64,000 nt of DNA, taken from positions 1 to 64,000 of the forward strand of contig NZ_WBIN01000008.1 in the NCBI RefSeq assembly GCF_009749385.1, read 5' to 3'. The notes under the pieces are model-generated. The model searched no databases. It worked only from the letters and a program-made list of their open reading frames with translations, and was not told the origin of the DNA. The DNA comes from Agromyces allii. GTDB lineage: Bacteria > Actinomycetota > Actinomycetes > Actinomycetales > Microbacteriaceae. The position numbers were made by a program, and so were the translations under genes. This document shows positions 34,403-44,712 of the stretch, piece after piece; within the stretch, counting starts at the first letter, position 1; each line of letters begins with the position of its first letter.

Positions 34403-35503
34403 TCAGTTCGCGGCGTCGAGGCGCGCGTGGGCCAGCCGGTCGGCTGCCGCGAGCGTCGTGGTGCCGTGCTCGTCGGCCGATCGCAGCACGGATGCCACGG
34501 TGTCGCCGATCGCCGCGATGCGGGCGTCGAGCGCCTCGACGTCGGCGTCTTCACCGCTCGCGACGTCGAGGTAGATGACCCCGCCGGCGTTCACGACGAA
34601 GTCGGGAGCCCAGACGATGCCGCGTTCGGTGAGGAGCCCGGCGACCTCGCGCGACGCGAGCTGGTTGTTCGCCGCGCCGACGACGGCGCGGACCCGCAGG
34701 TCGCGCACCACCTCGGGCGTCAGCACGCCGCCGAGTCCGCACGGCACGAAGACGTCGGCCTCGACGAGGTGCGCGTCGGCCGGGTCGACCCAGGCGGCGT
34801 CGAGCTCGTCGGCGAGGGCGCGCTTCTCGGGTGCGACATCCGTCACCGTCAGCTCGGCCCCGCCCGCCGCGAGCGACCGGGCGAGGCGTCCGCCCACCTG
34901 GCCGAGACCCGAGATCACGAGGTGACGGCCGGCCAGGTCGCGCGACCCGAACACATGCTCGAGCGTCGCGAGGATCGACGCGTGCACGCCGGCCGCGGTC
35001 GCGTCGGCCGGTTCGCCGACGCCGCCCTGCTCGGGCGGGAGGCCGCACACGTGCGCGGTGCGCTCGGCGACGACGGCCATGAGCTCGGCGCTCGTGCCGA
35101 CGTCTTCGGCGGTCATGTAGGCGCCGCCGAGCGACTCGACGGCGTCGCCGAGGTCGAGCATGGCGTCGTGGATGGCCCGACCGTCGAGGGGTGCGCCGTC
35201 GGGGATCACGACGACGGCCTTGCCGCCGCCGCGCGCGAGTCCGGCCGCGGCGTTCTTCATGGTCATCGCCTGCGACAGGCGCAGCGCGTCGGCGAGGCCG
35301 TCGGTCCAGCTGGCGTACCGCCAGAGGCGTGCGCCGCCGAGGGCCTGGCCGAGTCGGGTCGAGTGCACCGCCACGATGACGGTGAGCCCCGATCGGCGTC
35401 CGTGCGAGATGAGCACGCGCTCGTGATCGGGGGCTTCGAGCGGGAGGGCTGTCATGGTCGCCCGGGCTGCGAGGGGGTCGGCAGGGGCGTGGGTGATCGT
35501 CAT
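34403..35503 (-). CDS. Leucine/valine dehydrogenase family protein
   Basis: A 366-residue Glu/Leu/Phe/Val dehydrogenase. These enzymes deaminate branched-chain amino acids to 2-oxo acids with NAD, starting degradation or giving starter units for branched fatty acids. The catalytic Lys is in ARGGGKAVVVIP near residue 95, the family segment YMTAEDVGTS follows, and the NAD-binding loop is SGLGQVGGRLA near residue 195. The ATG at 35503 has AAGGAGA upstream. It lies 31 bp after the start region of the downstream DDAH-like gene, which has its own -10 box. Confidence 0.9.
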   Translation of the reverse strand: MTITHAPADPLAARATMTALPLEAPDHERVLISHGRRSGLTVIVAVHSTRLGQALGGARLWRYASWTDGLADALRLSQAMTMKNAAAGLARGGGKAVVVIPDGAPLDGRAIHDAMLDLGDAVESLGGAYMTAEDVGTSAELMAVVAERTAHVCGLPPEQGGVGEPADATAAGVHASILATLEHVFGSRDLAGRHLVISGLGQVGGRLARSLAAGGAELTVTDVAPEKRALADELDAAWVDPADAHLVEADVFVPCGLGGVLTPEVVRDLRVRAVVGAANNQLASREVAGLLTERGIVWAPDFVVNAGGVIYLDVASGEDADVEALDARIAAIGDTVASVLRSADEHGTTTLAAADRLAHARLDAAN

Positions 35504-35609
35504 CGATCGTTCTCCTTGTTCATCCGCCTTGTGGGCGGAACGGTGCCGGCGCCTCATGAGCGCCGTTCCGTTCAAGAGTACTGCGATCGGCGGTTCGCCG
35601 AGGGAACGA

Positions 35610-35641
35610 CGGATGCCGCGGGCGGCCGCCCGCGGCATCCG
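35610..35641. terminator. Terminator of purH, 32-bp perfect palindrome
   Basis: The 32 bp read as one perfect palindrome with a central GGCC, giving a 14-bp stem with a 4-nt loop. It lies 33 bp after the purH stop and upstream of the leucine/valine dehydrogenase gene. The arms contain CGGATGCCGCGGGC. Confidence 0.85.
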
Positions 35642-35674
35642 GGATCCGCTGTCGTCGTCGCCGTGCGACGCGCC

Positions 35675-37285
35675 TCAGTGGAAGAAGTGGCGCTCGCCCG
35701 TGAAGTACATCGTGACGCCGGCCGCGCGGGCCGCCTCGACGACCTCGTCGTCGCGCACCGAGCCGCCGGGCTGCACGACCGCGCGCACGCCGCCGTCGAG
35801 CAGGATCTGCAGGCCGTCGGCGAACGGGAAGAACGCGTCGGAGGCCGCGACCGAACCCGTCGCACGCTCGCCGGCCCGCTCGATCGCAAGCTTGCACGAG
35901 TCGACGCGGTTGACCTGGCCCATGCCGACGCCGACCGAGGCGCCGCCCGAGGCGAGCAGGATCGCATTGGACTTGACCGCACGGCACGCGCGCCACGCGA
36001 ACTCGAGGTCGGCGAGCGTGGCCTCGTCGGCGGCTTCGCCCGCGGCGAGGGTCCACTCGGAGGCGGGGGCGAAATGGCGGTCGGCCTGCTGCAGCAGGAG
36101 TCCGCCCGAGACCTGCTTGAGCTCGACGGCCGTCGGCTCGAAGCCCTCGGGCAGCGTGAGCAGGCGGATGTTCTTCTTCTGGGTCAGCAGTTCGAGCGCC
36201 TCGGCCTCGAAGGCGGGTGCGATGAGCACCTCGGTGAAGATGCCGGAGACGGTCTGCGCCATCTCGAGCGTGACGATGCGGTTCGCCGCGATCACCCCGC
36301 CGTAGGCCGAGACCGGGTCGCACTCGTGCGCGCGGCGGTGGGCGTCGGCGATGGGGTCGGATGCCCCGGCCGACGCGACCGCGATGCCGCACGGGTTCGC
36401 GTGCTTGATGATCGCCACGGCGGGCTCGTCGAAGTCGAACGCCGCGCGCACGGCGGCATCGGCGTCGACGTAGTTGTTGTACGACATCTCTTTTCCGTGC
36501 AGCTGCACGGCCTGCGCGATGCCGGGGCGCCCGCCGTTCGAGGCGTAGAGCGCGCCCTTCTGGTGCGAGTTCTCGCCGTAGCGGAGGTCGGCGTCCTTCG
36601 ACCAGGTGCCGCCGACCCACGCGGGGAAGGGCGACTCCTCGGCGGGCTGGTCGGGCGCGACGACGGAGCCGATCCACGACGCGACGGCGACGTCGTACGA
36701 CGCCGTGTGCCGGAACGCCTCGCGGGCGAGCACCGCGCGCTGTGCGAGCGTGGTGCCGCCGCGGGCGACGGCGGCCGCGATCTCGGCGTAGCGGTCGGGC
36801 GAGACGACGACGGCCACGTTCGCGTGGTTCTTCGCCGACGCACGCACCATCGCGGGGCCGCCGATGTCGATCTGCTCGACGACCTCGGCCTCGCCCGCCC
36901 CCGATGCGACGGTCTCGGCGAAGGGGTAGAGGTTCACGACGACGAGCTCGTAGGGCTTGATGTCGAGTTCGGCGAGCTGCGTCTCGTGGTGCTCGAGTCG
37001 CAGGTCGGCGAGCAGCCCGGAGTGCACGGCGGGGTGCAGCGTGCGCACGCGGCCGTCGAGGTGCTCGGGGTAGCCCGTGACCTCGGCGACCTGCGTGACC
37101 GGCAGGCCCGCGTCGGAGATGGCCTTGCCCGTGCCGCCGGTCGAGACGAGCTCGACGCCCGAGGCGACGAGCGAGGTCGCCAGCTCGACGAGGCCGCGCT
37201 TGTCGCTCACGGCGATGAGCGCACGACGCACGGGAACGACGTCGCGGGGTCGGTAGAGGCTCGGGTCGATCGTGTGTCCGCTCAT
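35675..37285 (-). CDS. purH: Bifunctional AICAR formyltransferase/IMP cyclohydrolase
   Basis: Catalyses the last two steps of IMP synthesis. The 536-residue protein has the N-terminal methylglyoxal-synthase-like cyclohydrolase domain ([28 protein letters not shown]) and the C-terminal formyltransferase domain with [22 protein letters not shown] and the terminal FFPFADGLQ segment. Length is typical. Its ATG overlaps the purN stop by 4 bases, so purN and purH are coupled. A perfect palindromic terminator follows. Confidence 0.97.
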   Translation of the reverse strand: MSGHTIDPSLYRPRDVVPVRRALIAVSDKRGLVELATSLVASGVELVSTGGTGKAISDAGLPVTQVAEVTGYPEHLDGRVRTLHPAVHSGLLADLRLEHHETQLAELDIKPYELVVVNLYPFAETVASGAGEAEVVEQIDIGGPAMVRASAKNHANVAVVVSPDRYAEIAAAVARGGTTLAQRAVLAREAFRHTASYDVAVASWIGSVVAPDQPAEESPFPAWVGGTWSKDADLRYGENSHQKGALYASNGGRPGIAQAVQLHGKEMSYNNYVDADAAVRAAFDFDEPAVAIIKHANPCGIAVASAGASDPIADAHRRAHECDPVSAYGGVIAANRIVTLEMAQTVSGIFTEVLIAPAFEAEALELLTQKKNIRLLTLPEGFEPTAVELKQVSGGLLLQQADRHFAPASEWTLAAGEAADEATLADLEFAWRACRAVKSNAILLASGGASVGVGMGQVNRVDSCKLAIERAGERATGSVAASDAFFPFADGLQILLDGGVRAVVQPGGSVRDDEVVEAARAAGVTMYFTGERHFFH

Positions 37286-37872
37286 CGGGCGAGTTCCTTC
37301 AGGTCGAGATGGGAGTTGGCGATGTCGAGCACGGCCTGGATCATCAGGCGGCGCTCCACGGGCTTGATGCGGTCGTGCAGCGACGACTCGGTGTCGCCCG
37401 GCAGCACCGGGATGCGCTCCTGCGCGATGATCGGGCCGCCGTCGACCGAGTTGTCGACGACGATGAGGCTCGCGCCCGTCTGGTCGACGCCCGCCGCGAG
37501 CGCGTCGCGCACGCCGTGCGCGCCCGGGAACTCGGGCAGATAGGCCGGATGCGTGTTGATGAGCGCCGGCGAGAACGCATCGACCACGGCGGGCGGCACG
37601 AGCCGCATGAGACCCGACAGGATCACGAGGTCGGGCTCCCACAGCCGCACCTGCTCGATGAGCTCGGCGCCCCACGCATCACGGTCGGGGAACGCCGTGA
37701 ACGGCACCGTGAAGGTCGGGATGCCGAACTCCTCGCCGAGGGCCAGCCCGTCGGCGTCGCGGTCGGCGCCGATCGCGACGACCCGAGCGGGGAACTCGGC
37801 GTCTCGCGAGGCTTCGAGGAGGGAACGCAGGTTGGATCCGGTGCCAGAGATGAGCACCACGAGCTTCAGCAC
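37282..37872 (-). CDS. purN: Phosphoribosylglycinamide formyltransferase
   Basis: Transfers a formyl group from 10-formyltetrahydrofolate to GAR in purine synthesis. The product has [12 protein letters not shown] at the N-terminus and the catalytic region with [17 protein letters not shown] and the Asp of [12 protein letters not shown] place the start at GTG 37872 (196 residues) and not ATG 37875 because TAGGCT ends exactly 6 nt before that GTG, the spacing seen for other leaderless genes here. It is coupled to purH by an ATGA overlap. Confidence 0.95.
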   Translation of the reverse strand: MLKLVVLISGTGSNLRSLLEASRDAEFPARVVAIGADRDADGLALGEEFGIPTFTVPFTAFPDRDAWGAELIEQVRLWEPDLVILSGLMRLVPPAVVDAFSPALINTHPAYLPEFPGAHGVRDALAAGVDQTGASLIVVDNSVDGGPIIAQERIPVLPGDTESSLHDRIKPVERRLMIQAVLDIANSHLDLKELAR

Positions 37873-37878
37873 CATACG

Positions 37879-37884
37879 AGCCTA
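37879..37884 (-). promoter_or_regulatory. -10 box TAGGCT of purNH
   Basis: Minus-strand TAGGCT lies 6 nt before GTG 37872 and only 3 nt before ATG 37875, which favours the GTG start. Confidence 0.5.
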
Positions 37885-39459
37885 CCGGGTCGTGTCGAAG
37901 GCCTCGGTGTCGTGAGCATCGCCGTCGTGGCCGCCGTCGTCGGCATCGCGATCGGGTGCCGAGCCTCGACGCCACCACGGTGCGTCGGGGTCGGCCGGTG
38001 CAGGGTGCGCCGGTGCCGGACGGCTCGTCGGCGTCTCGCGCGACTCGGACGCGGGCCGTGCGGATTCGCGCGGCGCGGGCTCGCGCGGCACCGACGTGCG
38101 CGGCGTGGACGCGGGCTCGCGCTGCGCCGGAACCGTCCGCGCGGCCGGCACCCGACGACCCGCCGGTTCGCGCGGCTCGTCGACCCATGGTTCGCGCTCG
38201 GCGGACCGGTCCCGCAGCACCAACGACGATTCGACCTCCTCGCGGCGACGCAGCAGTGCCGCGAAGCCGCCGACGAGCGCGCCGATGCCGACCGTGGTCG
38301 CACCGGCCAGCCCGACCGCGAGGCCGTCGGGGCCGACGTCGGCGAGACGCCCCGGCCCGACCGCGCCCGCCGACCACCATGCGAGCAGTCCGAGGGTGAG
38401 GCCCGCAACGAGGGCCGAGCCCGCGGCGATCGCGAGCGGGCGCCACCACTCCGTGCCGACGCCCGAGGCCGCGCGCCCGCGGGCGGTGGCGACGATCCAG
38501 GCTCCGACGAAGCCCAGCAGCACCGGCACCACCAGCCACAGCCCGCCGAGCGCGGGCGAGGTCTCGGGCAGCGCGCCGAGCAGCGGGATGCCGGGCACCG
38601 GCCCGAGCACCGTCGCGCCCGAGGACACGACGGAACCCGTGCCGAGGGCGAAACCGGGCCCGAGGAGCCAGGCCGCGGCCCAGACGATGACGTTGGGCAG
38701 GAGTGCGAGCTCGGCCATCGTGATGGCGATGCCGCCGTCGATGCCCGGATCGAGTGCCTGGTAGAGCCCCGCGATCGTCGCATAGTCGAGCATGACGGCG
38801 ACCGCGACGAGCACGCCCGCCACCGCGAGCACGCCGAACGCGGCACCCGCGCCCACGCGCACCGAGACGCCGACCAGCTCGGTCAGCAGGGGCGGCAGCG
38901 CGGCGACTCCGCGGCGCACGAACCCGGCGCGCGCGACATCCGTCGACGGATTGCGCACCGACTCCCCCACCGAGCCGATGAGCGCGCCGAGGCCCACCAC
39001 GAAGGCGGGCAGGCCGACCGACCACCACGGGTTCGCGTGCAGGGCCGGCGAGTCGACGAGCAGCCCGGCACCGGCGCCTGCCAGCGCGAACACGGACATC
39101 GCCGCGATCGCGCCCGTGAGCGCGTGGCCGGCCGCGGCCGAGCGACGCCCGACGCGCACGCCCGCCGCGAGCGACAGCAGCGCGATGCCGAGCAGCGCGA
39201 TCGAGATCGTGAACGGGTCGCCGGCGCCCTCGAGGCCGGTGCGCGAGGCGGTCACCGGATCGATCTGGGCGGTGAGGTTCACGCCGTGGCCGAGCAGCCA
39301 TACGCCCGCCCCCGCGTGCACGAAGACCATGGCGTCGACCGTCAGCCCGAAGTGCACGGCCCACAGCAGCATGAGCGGCACGATCGCGAGCGCGAAGCCG
39401 ATGAGCGCCGCGACGAACGCCTCCAGCGAGGCGAGCAGGGCGATCGTGGTGCGTCTCAT
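37882..39459 (-). CDS. DUF6350/PerM-like membrane protein
   Basis: A 525-residue membrane protein. Residues 1-410 carry about nine or ten hydrophobic helices; the last 110 residues are charged, Arg/Pro/Glu-rich and probably cytoplasmic. Its place directly upstream of purN and purH and downstream of sucCD matches the mycobacterial gene perM (Rv0955), linked to cell division. It ends on the purN -10 box, so the two are tightly packed. The ATG at 39459 follows GGAGGA with almost no spacing and a TAGGCT box 9 nt upstream, so translation may be leaderless. Confidence 0.8.
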   Translation of the reverse strand: MRRTTIALLASLEAFVAALIGFALAIVPLMLLWAVHFGLTVDAMVFVHAGAGVWLLGHGVNLTAQIDPVTASRTGLEGAGDPFTISIALLGIALLSLAAGVRVGRRSAAAGHALTGAIAAMSVFALAGAGAGLLVDSPALHANPWWSVGLPAFVVGLGALIGSVGESVRNPSTDVARAGFVRRGVAALPPLLTELVGVSVRVGAGAAFGVLAVAGVLVAVAVMLDYATIAGLYQALDPGIDGGIAITMAELALLPNVIVWAAAWLLGPGFALGTGSVVSSGATVLGPVPGIPLLGALPETSPALGGLWLVVPVLLGFVGAWIVATARGRAASGVGTEWWRPLAIAAGSALVAGLTLGLLAWWSAGAVGPGRLADVGPDGLAVGLAGATTVGIGALVGGFAALLRRREEVESSLVLRDRSAEREPWVDEPREPAGRRVPAARTVPAQREPASTPRTSVPREPAPRESARPASESRETPTSRPAPAHPAPADPDAPWWRRGSAPDRDADDGGHDGDAHDTEAFDTTR

Positions 39460-39468
39460 TCCTCCGGG

Positions 39469-39474
39469 AGCCTA
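39469..39474 (-). promoter_or_regulatory. -10 box TAGGCT of the perM-like gene
   Basis: Minus-strand TAGGCT ends 9 nt before the ATG at 39459. Confidence 0.45.
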
Positions 39475-39490
39475 GCCCGGACGGCGCTCG

Positions 39491-41101
39491 TCATTCGACA
39501 GGCTTCGGGCGATCCTTCGGACCCGACGTCTTCTTCGGTCGAGTGGCCGTGGTCGTTCCGGCTCCCGTGGCGCCGGCACCCGCATCCGACGGCTCGACGG
39601 ATGCCGCGTCGACCCCGTCGCCGAGGTCGAGGCGCTCGTCGGGCTCCGCGTCGCGCTCGTCGACGACCACCTCGTCGACGACGACCACATCGTCGATCAC
39701 GAGCGTGTCGGCGTCGCCGGAGGCATCCGGACCGCCCCCGTCGACCGCGGCCCGGGCCGCATTCGCCGCGGCGACCTCGTCGGCCGGACGCTGGAGCATC
39801 TCGACGAGCGCGACCAGGAGCAGGGCGATCACGATGGTCCACACGACGAGCCCGAGCGAGATCGGCCTCGTGAACAGGATCACGGCGACCGCGCCGAGCG
39901 CGATGACCGCGAAGACCACCCCTCGATACCGGCCGAGCCACGCGCCGAACGAGCCCGTCGTGAGCCCGCGCGCGGCGGCCGAGCGGCGCACCGCCCCGAA
40001 CCCGGAGTCGACGAAGCCGCGCAGCTTCGTCGGCGTCGCCGTCGGCCCGCTGAGCCACGCGATGAGCGCGACCGAGACCGCGAACACGATGAGCGCCACC
40101 GTCGTCGCGAACATGCGATCGACGATCTGGTCGTAGATGACCTCGGCGGCGCCCTTCGGGATGAACGCCGGCGACACGCTGCCGATGAAGTAGAGGCGGC
40201 CGATGCCGAAGCCGCTCGCGAGCACCGCGAGCACGACGGCCATCGCCGACGTCGTCCAGATGATCGCACGCCGACGACGGGGTGCCACGAGGATTCCGGC
40301 GATGAGGAAGGCCAGCGCGATCCACGGCAGCCAGGTGCCCGCCGACACGGCGAGGCCGTACGCGAGCTGCACCGTCACCAGCGAATCCGCCTTCGCGACG
40401 ATGATCGTGCGATCGATGGCCGGGATCTGGGAGGCGAAGCCGATGCCCGCATCGACCAGACGCTGCTTGACCTCCTCGATGATCGGTGCCAGCTGGATGC
40501 CGATCTCGCCCTTGCCGGTGATCTGCAGTGCCGCATCGGGGTCGCCCTGCAGCGCCGCGACCGTCTGCGTGTGCGTCGTGCGCAGCGCCTGCTCGAAGAT
40601 GTCGCCGAACGCGTCGGAGGTGACGAACCGGTTCACGAGCTGCCCCACGAGCGACTCGATGCCCTGTACGGCCGGCCCTTGGAGCAGCAGCAGCGCCTGC
40701 TCGGCGCGGGGCGGCAGGCCGAGGTCCTTGATCGCGTCGAAGACCGCCGTCGTGTAGCCCTCGATGTCGACTGAGTCGAGGATCGCCGCCGTCGCCTCCT
40801 CCGAGACGTACGCCTGCACCTGCGGGTCGTCGGCGAGCGGCGCGAACGTCGCGACGAACGTGTCGGTGTCGACGAGCTGGTTCTTCGCCCACCCGCCGAG
40901 CACGGCGATGGGCGTCAGCAGCACGCCGATGAGCACGAGCACGACCGCGGCCGCGGCCCGGCCGCGCCCCGATCGCCTCGTCTTCGCGGGCGAACCCGAT
41001 GCGGCCTCCCGCGGCGCCTCGGCCTCGACGCGCAGTCGCGCGTTCTCGGCCTCGAGCGCATCGATGCGTGCAAGCAGTTCCTGGTCGCGCGTCTCAGCCA
41101 T
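39491..41101 (-). CDS. Multi-pass membrane protein with N-terminal coiled coil and acidic tail
   Basis: A 536-residue protein of unknown function. Residues 1-30 form a short coiled coil (ELLARIDALEAENARLR), then a helix (about 48-70), a long extracytoplasmic region (about 75-270) and five or so helices (about 275-460), ending in an acidic, low-complexity cytoplasmic tail with a basic end. It sits between sucD and the perM-like gene, the position of Rv0954 in mycobacteria, but I cannot claim homology. The ATG at 41101 has a GAGGGGGA ribosome site. Confidence 0.8.
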   Translation of the reverse strand: MAETRDQELLARIDALEAENARLRVEAEAPREAASGSPAKTRRSGRGRAAAAVVLVLIGVLLTPIAVLGGWAKNQLVDTDTFVATFAPLADDPQVQAYVSEEATAAILDSVDIEGYTTAVFDAIKDLGLPPRAEQALLLLQGPAVQGIESLVGQLVNRFVTSDAFGDIFEQALRTTHTQTVAALQGDPDAALQITGKGEIGIQLAPIIEEVKQRLVDAGIGFASQIPAIDRTIIVAKADSLVTVQLAYGLAVSAGTWLPWIALAFLIAGILVAPRRRRAIIWTTSAMAVVLAVLASGFGIGRLYFIGSVSPAFIPKGAAEVIYDQIVDRMFATTVALIVFAVSVALIAWLSGPTATPTKLRGFVDSGFGAVRRSAAARGLTTGSFGAWLGRYRGVVFAVIALGAVAVILFTRPISLGLVVWTIVIALLLVALVEMLQRPADEVAAANAARAAVDGGGPDASGDADTLVIDDVVVVDEVVVDERDAEPDERLDLGDGVDAASVEPSDAGAGATGAGTTTATRPKKTSGPKDRPKPVE

Positions 41102-41182
41102 GCCGTCCCCCTCGGACTCCACCTGTCCACACCATATCGGCGCGGATGCGGCGAGCACAGCGATTCGGACCCGCGGAGACGC

Positions 41183-41280
41183 GAAAACGCCCGCCCCGGC
41201 CGCCGTGCGAGGCACGGAACGGTGGGAACGGGCGTTCTCGGGTGGTGGGGCGGCCGACGCTCGAGCGCCGGCCGCCCACC
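41183..41280 (-). terminator. Tandem hairpins ending the sucCD transcript
   Basis: The first stem after the sucD stop pairs GGTGGGGCGGCCG (41244-41256) with CGGCCGCCCACC (41269-41280), one bulge, with an inner CGCTCGAGCG. A second stem pairs AACGCCCG (41185-41192) with CGGGCGTT (41229-41236) and encloses a small CGTGC/GCACG hairpin. Together they should end the sucCD message. Confidence 0.7.
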
Positions 41281-41285
41281 TGGGA

Positions 41286-42188
41286 TCAGAGGGCGGCGTA
41301 GACCTCGCGCAGCAGCTGCGCGGTCTCGGACGGCGTCTTGCCGACCTTGACGCCGGCGGCCTCGAGGGCCTCCTTCTTCGCCTGCGCGGTGCCGGCCGAG
41401 CCGGACACGATCGCACCGGCGTGACCCATGGTCTTGCCCTCGGGGGCCGTGAAGCCCGCGACGTAGCCGACGACCGGCTTCGTGACGTTGGCCTTGATGA
41501 AGTCGGCAGCGCGCTCTTCGGCGTCGCCGCCGATCTCGCCGATCATCACGATGGCCTTGGTCTCGGGGTCGGCCTCGAACGCCGCGAGGGCGTCGATGTG
41601 CGTCGTGCCGATGATCGGGTCGCCGCCGATGCCGATGGCCGTCGAGAAGCCGAGGTCGCGCAGCTCGTACATCATCTGGTAGGTCAGGGTGCCCGACTTC
41701 GAGACGAGGCCGATCGGACCCTTGCCCGTGATGTTCGCCGGGGTGATGCCGACGAGGGCCTCACCGGGGCTGATGATGCCGGGGCAGTTCGGGCCGATGA
41801 TGCGCGTCGCGTCGCCCTTCTCCTTGGCGTACGCCCAGAACTCCGCGGAGTCCTGCACGGGCACGCCCTCGGTGATGATCACGAGGAGCGGGATCGCGGC
41901 GTCGATGGCCTCGACCACGGCGTCCTTCGTGAATGCCGGCGGCACGAACGCGATCGACACGTCTGCGCCGGTCGCCGCGATGGCCTCGGCCACCGAGGCG
42001 AACACGGGCAGCTCGACCGCGTTGCCCGCGGCATCCGTGTGCAGCACCGTGGTGCCGGCCTTGCGCGCGTTCACGCCGCCGACCACCTGGGTGCCCGCCG
42101 CGAGCATGCGCGCGGTGTGCTTGGAGCCCTCGCCGCCGGTGATGCCCTGGACGATGACCTTGGAGTCCTTGTTGAGGAAGATCGTCAT
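41286..42188 (-). CDS. sucD: Succinyl-CoA synthetase alpha subunit
   Basis: The alpha subunit of the TCA-cycle ligase that converts succinyl-CoA to succinate with ATP or GTP formation. The 300-residue product has the CoA-binding loop ([21 protein letters not shown]) and the phosphorylated His in [10 protein letters not shown] near residue 245. It follows sucC by 21 bp with GAAGGA as ribosome site. Strong hairpins follow the gene. Confidence 0.97.
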   Translation of the reverse strand: MTIFLNKDSKVIVQGITGGEGSKHTARMLAAGTQVVGGVNARKAGTTVLHTDAAGNAVELPVFASVAEAIAATGADVSIAFVPPAFTKDAVVEAIDAAIPLLVIITEGVPVQDSAEFWAYAKEKGDATRIIGPNCPGIISPGEALVGITPANITGKGPIGLVSKSGTLTYQMMYELRDLGFSTAIGIGGDPIIGTTHIDALAAFEADPETKAIVMIGEIGGDAEERAADFIKANVTKPVVGYVAGFTAPEGKTMGHAGAIVSGSAGTAQAKKEALEAAGVKVGKTPSETAQLLREVYAAL

Positions 42189-42209
42189 TGCTCTGCAGTC
42201 CTTCTTCTA

Positions 42210-43376
42210 CTACGCGGCGTTCGCGAGCTCGGCGGCCTTGTCGGCGCCCTGGTCCATGTTCTCGGCGAGGGTGACGAGCGGGTGCGCGGCCTCCTCGAGG
42301 ATGCGACGGCCCTCGACGACGTTGTTGCCGTCGAGGCGCACGACGAGCGGCTTGTTCGCGGTCGAGCCGAGCTCGGCGAGCGCGCCGACGATGCCCTTGG
42401 CGACCTGGTCGCAGGCGGTGATGCCGCCGAAGACGTTGACGAACACGCTCTTGACCTGCGGGTCGCCGAGGATGATGCCGAGGCCGTTGGCCATGACCTC
42501 CGCCGAGGCTCCGCCGCCGATGTCGAGGAAGTTGGCGGGCTTGACGCCGCCGTGGTTCTCGCCGGCGTACGCGACGACGTCGAGCGTGGACATGACCAGT
42601 CCGGCGCCGTTGCCGATGATGCCGACCTCGCCGTCGAGCTTGACGTAGTTGAGGTCGAGCGCCTTGGCCGCGGCCTCGAGCGGGTCGGCGGCGTCCTTGT
42701 CTTCGAGGAGCGCGTGGCCGGCGTGACGGAACTCGGCGTTCTCGTCGAGCGTGACCTTGCCGTCGAGCGCGATGACGTTGCCGTCTTCGTCGAGGATCAG
42801 CGGGTTGACCTCGACGAGCGTCGCGTCTTCGCCCTTGTAGACCTCGTAGAGCTTCACGAACACGTCGGCGACCTTGTCGACCAGCTCGGCCGGGAAGTTC
42901 GCGGCGACCGCGATCTCACGGGCCTTGGCGGCGTCGATGCCGGCGATCGGGTCGACCTCGATGCGAGCGAGGGCCTCGGGCTTCTCGACCGCGAGCTGCT
43001 CGATCTCCATGCCGCCCTCGACGCTCGTGAGCGAGAGGTAGGAGCGGTTGGCCCGGTCGAGCAGCACCGAGAAGTAGAACTCCTGCGCGATGCGTGCGCC
43101 GCCGGCGACCATGACGCGCTTGACGACGTGGCCCTTGATGTCGAGGCCGAGGATGGCCTGCGCCGCCTCGAACGCCTCGTCGGGGTTCTTGGCGACCTTG
43201 ACGCCGCCGGCCTTGCCGCGCCCGCCGGTCTTCACCTGCGCCTTGACGACGACCACGCCTCCGAGCTTCTCGGCTGCGGCGCGCACCTCCTCGGCGGTGT
43301 CGGCGACGATGCCCGGAAGCACCGGGACCCCGTACTGTTCGAACAGGTCTCTGGCCTGGTACTCGTAAAGATCCAC
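42210..43376 (-). CDS. sucC: Succinyl-CoA synthetase beta subunit
   Basis: The beta subunit has an N-terminal ATP-grasp domain (starts [36 protein letters not shown]) and a C-terminal ligase domain ([24 protein letters not shown]). The 388-residue length is typical. Translation begins at a GTG at 43376. It is the first gene of sucCD, and a palindrome 68 bp upstream (43444-43463) nearly matches one upstream of icd. Confidence 0.97.
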   Translation of the reverse strand: MDLYEYQARDLFEQYGVPVLPGIVADTAEEVRAAAEKLGGVVVVKAQVKTGGRGKAGGVKVAKNPDEAFEAAQAILGLDIKGHVVKRVMVAGGARIAQEFYFSVLLDRANRSYLSLTSVEGGMEIEQLAVEKPEALARIEVDPIAGIDAAKAREIAVAANFPAELVDKVADVFVKLYEVYKGEDATLVEVNPLILDEDGNVIALDGKVTLDENAEFRHAGHALLEDKDAADPLEAAAKALDLNYVKLDGEVGIIGNGAGLVMSTLDVVAYAGENHGGVKPANFLDIGGGASAEVMANGLGIILGDPQVKSVFVNVFGGITACDQVAKGIVGALAELGSTANKPLVVRLDGNNVVEGRRILEEAAHPLVTLAENMDQGADKAAELANAA

Positions 43377-43443
43377 GCTCTACTTCCAATCGGTCCGCAC
43401 GCGCGACCGCGCACAGTGGCTGGTGGGTGTATGCCCGACTGGA

Positions 43444-43463
43444 ATGTCTCGATGTCGAGATAT
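43444..43463. promoter_or_regulatory. Palindrome upstream of sucC, shared with icd
   Basis: ATGTCTCGAT/GTCGAGATAT pairs at 8 of 10 positions, with the inner TCTCGA/TCGAGA perfect. It matches the icd site at 16 of 20 positions, and the flanking GGA and CCG are also the same. Both sites lie 65-95 bp upstream of the start codons. Confidence 0.7.
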
Positions 43464-43608
43464 CCGCTGGGGCCGGGTCAATGCTACTCCGCTCGCATGG
43501 CGGCTCCGAACCCGCCGTCGTTGCGGGCTCGGAAGGCAGTGCTGAACCGCGCTCACCGCGGCCGTCGCAGCCGCGGTCATGACGCGTTCGGCCCGCGGCA
43601 CGACGAGA

Positions 43609-44712
43609 TCAGGGGCGGTCGGATGCCGGTGGCCCGACGCTCGGCATCGCGCTCGTCGGCGGCGGCATGGGCCTGACCTCGACGAACCGGCGGGCGGCGA
43701 GCACCGCGAGGAAGCCGACGGCCGCGCCCAGCACGGTCTCGAGCACGCGGTCGGCGAGCAGCCCGAACAGCGGCACGGGCGAGGCGAGGTGCACGACGGT
43801 GAGCGCGAGCGGCGTGACGAACACGAGCGCGGCTCCGTAGTGCCGGCCGACGAGCAGTTCGGCGCCGAACTGGCACACGGCGATCACGACGATGAGCACC
43901 CACGGCGGCGGATCGGGCCAGAGCACGAGTGCGGTGACCACGACGCCGACCAGGGTTCCGGCGACGCGGTGCACGGCCCGTTGCGCGGTGTGCGCCGCCC
44001 GGGCGGGCGGGATCACGGCGACGGCGCTCACGACGGCCCAGTACGGATGCCCGATGCCGAGCGCGAGCGCGGCGGCTCCCGCGAGGAGCGCGGCGACGAC
44101 GTTCTGCACGACGTTCAGCCACAGGCGCGGGTCGGTCCAGCCGCGGGTGCGCACGGGCGTGCGACGCGGCAGGTCGCGGAACACCGCTTTCGTCCGCCCC
44201 GGAGCCGCACGTCGCAGCAGCCAGCCCGACATCGCGAGCAGCCACGCGAAGGCGGCCGCGGCCCATGCGACGCCCCATCGCTGCCACCCCGTTCCGTCGT
44301 CGATCGGCTGCGCGGCGCACACCAGCAGGCCGAAGACCGCGAACAGCGGACCCGAGGGGGTGACGCCGAGCAGGTTGTAGGCGACGATCACCGCCGTGAT
44401 GAGCGCGGCGAGCACCGCCGCCTCGACGGCGAGCGGGGCGTGCACGATCGAGAGCAGGATGCCGAGTCCGGTGGCCGTGATCTGCACGACGGCGGCGGTC
44501 GTGACGGTGCGGACGCGCGTGCCGTAGGGCTCGCTGCGACCGAAGATCGCGGTCATCGCGCCGAAGGCGGCGTACGCGGCCCATTCGGTGCGCCCCGTCG
44601 CGACGAGGATCGTGAGCGGAACCGCCGCCGCGAGGGCCGCACGGATCGCGACCTCGACGTCGAGCGTGCGGAACTCCCGCCACCACCCGCCGACCGGGGT
44701 CGCCCGGCTCAC
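43609..44712 (-). CDS. FUSC/aromatic-acid-exporter-like membrane protein
   Basis: A 367-residue membrane protein with about ten short helices in two groups (residues about 20-145 and 190-340), the usual FUSC duplication. The second group contains GHPYWAVVSAVAVIP and RVAGTLVGVVVTALVLWP, close to the FUSC family signature. Relatives export aromatic acids or are of unknown function. The GTG at 44712 overlaps the Nudix stop by 4 bases. No terminator is evident before the sucC upstream region. Confidence 0.82.
   Translation of the reverse strand: MSRATPVGGWWREFRTLDVEVAIRAALAAAVPLTILVATGRTEWAAYAAFGAMTAIFGRSEPYGTRVRTVTTAAVVQITATGLGILLSIVHAPLAVEAAVLAALITAVIVAYNLLGVTPSGPLFAVFGLLVCAAQPIDDGTGWQRWGVAWAAAAFAWLLAMSGWLLRRAAPGRTKAVFRDLPRRTPVRTRGWTDPRLWLNVVQNVVAALLAGAAALALGIGHPYWAVVSAVAVIPPARAAHTAQRAVHRVAGTLVGVVVTALVLWPDPPPWVLIVVIAVCQFGAELLVGRHYGAALVFVTPLALTVVHLASPVPLFGLLADRVLETVLGAAVGFLAVLAARRFVEVRPMPPPTSAMPSVGPPASDRP

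Noticed and set aside
34379..37543. Long plus-strand frame running over the dehydrogenase, purH and purN region
   Set aside because: It is antisense to three recognised enzymes and is rich in Arg/Asp/Gly from shifted codons.
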